Shown one piece after another: positions 63,101 through 64,000 of a DNA stretch of 64,000 nucleotides (position 1 is the first letter of the stretch; the number at the start of each line of letters is the position of its first letter). The translations under genes and the position numbers were made by a program. The notes under the pieces are model-generated. The model was given only the letters and a program-made list of their open reading frames with translations. It did not search any database and was not told where the DNA came from. This DNA comes from Serilophus lunatus (taxonomy: Eukaryota > Chordata > Aves > Passeriformes > Eurylaimidae), in NCBI GenBank assembly GCA_013399895.1, contig VXBA01001685.1, forward strand, positions 62,001 to 126,000. The letters are read 5' to 3'.

Positions 63101-64000
63101 AACTGGGCCCCTGTTGGAGTGTTATAGCCAATACAGGATGGTGTTTCTTCCAAACCACTTAAAATCTTGTGCAATTACATAGATTAGGAATGGGAGGGAA
63201 GTTGAACCCAAACACATGCACAGAGAGGAATGGCACTATGACATTTAGAAAACTTAAGAATAGTCAGAATGGACAGATCTGATCCTGGCACAAGTTTGGC
63301 AAAAAAGACACCCGTTGTCTTTGCATCCCAGAATGCAGAGCTCAGGGTTTTGATTCCATCTCTGGAAAAATATCTGTTCATGTATCCTGCTCTTTAGTGC
63401 TGCTGTTTGCCACTGCAGTGGCTGGTGCTCACAGGTGAGTGCCAAAGGACTTGGCTGCCTTTTCCTACCTTCACAGGTGAGTGCTTTTTTTGATGACCAG
63501 AAGGTCGGTATCATTTTGGGAGGTGCTGCATTGGTCTTTCACCTTAAGAAAACTTTTCTGCACAGAAAAAACCCTTTCATTGTTTTTTAAAGTGATTTGC
63601 TCTGGAATGTTAAAAACAGCCATTTGGAGGATCATGAACTTCATTCAAAGAGCCTGTGCCACTGTAGTGCAGATCTGACAGCAAGCTGCCAGGATTCTTA
63701 GACTTATACAAGTGCTGTGCAAATCCAAATGACAAGAAACCAAACATCTTTATGCACCCCCAATAACTTTTTCCCTTCCAGGACTCTGTATGGCCCTTAT
63801 AGCATGGCATCCTAATCTCAGTGTGACTATCAAATTCAACTAGTTGTGATCCAGAACTGGAGATTCCAAGACCCAAGATTCCAAGATGTGTGTATGTGGC
63901 AAAAGGCTTTCTGCCAGCAAGTCTGGAAATCTGAAATTATTTATTTTGAACTATAAGTAGCCTGAGAGTTGAGATATTTAAGAACAGTCAGAAGAATCTG
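60131..64000. other. Non-coding unique sequence to the window end
   Basis: No gene or clear repeat is recognised. T-rich and A-rich patches occur near 61310-61350 and 62915-62945. A short 'gtatttgca' word recurs three times at 61608-61640. Open frames are at most 127 codons, overlapping on both strands, with no recognisable domain. Confidence 0.58.

Overview
This is a 64 kb piece of a vertebrate nuclear genome, and the repeats say it is a bird. CR1 LINE copies end in the typical ATTCTATGATTCTATG-type tail. One CR1 carries a tRNA-Ile-derived SINE with a CR1-like tail (25990-26125), the layout of TguSINE1, a family known from passerine birds. The window is AT-leaning apart from one GC-rich island, has no bacterial-style gene organisation, and no confident protein-coding exon. 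It is best read as an intergenic gene desert or a very long intron of a songbird-type genome.

Layout. 1-6.1 kb: unique non-coding sequence. 6.1-7.0 kb: 5'-truncated CR1 with a decayed reverse-transcriptase end. 7.4-8.05 kb: TATA box followed by a hairpin, possibly an old LTR. 8.4-8.5 kb: long TATC microsatellite. 11.7-15.35 kb: two diverged, same-strand copies of a TATA-containing repeat flank a solitary retroviral LTR (12586-14047) that has a 5-bp target-site duplication and carries the only CpG-rich island. 15.8 kb: CR1 tail fragment. 21.9-22.0 kb: MIR SINE remnant. 25.8-26.3 kb: CR1 split by the SINE. 27.5 kb: assembly gap beside a poly-T run. 29.8-29.96 kb: two-copy 61-bp tandem duplication. 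30.5 kb: CR1 tail on the minus strand. 36.3 and 47.7 kb: TG microsatellites. 38.86-39.06 kb: exon-like segment on the minus strand with good splice signals but a broken frame. 39-64 kb: unique sequence with a few weak LTR-like traces.

No genes work together here. The content is a layered record of retroelement insertion (MIR, then CR1, SINE and LTRs) in non-coding DNA. The points most worth checking are the nested CR1/SINE, the LTR-borne CpG island, the flanking TATA repeat pair and the exon-like segment. I found no new gene system. Long open frames in the GC-rich LTR and elsewhere look like chance.
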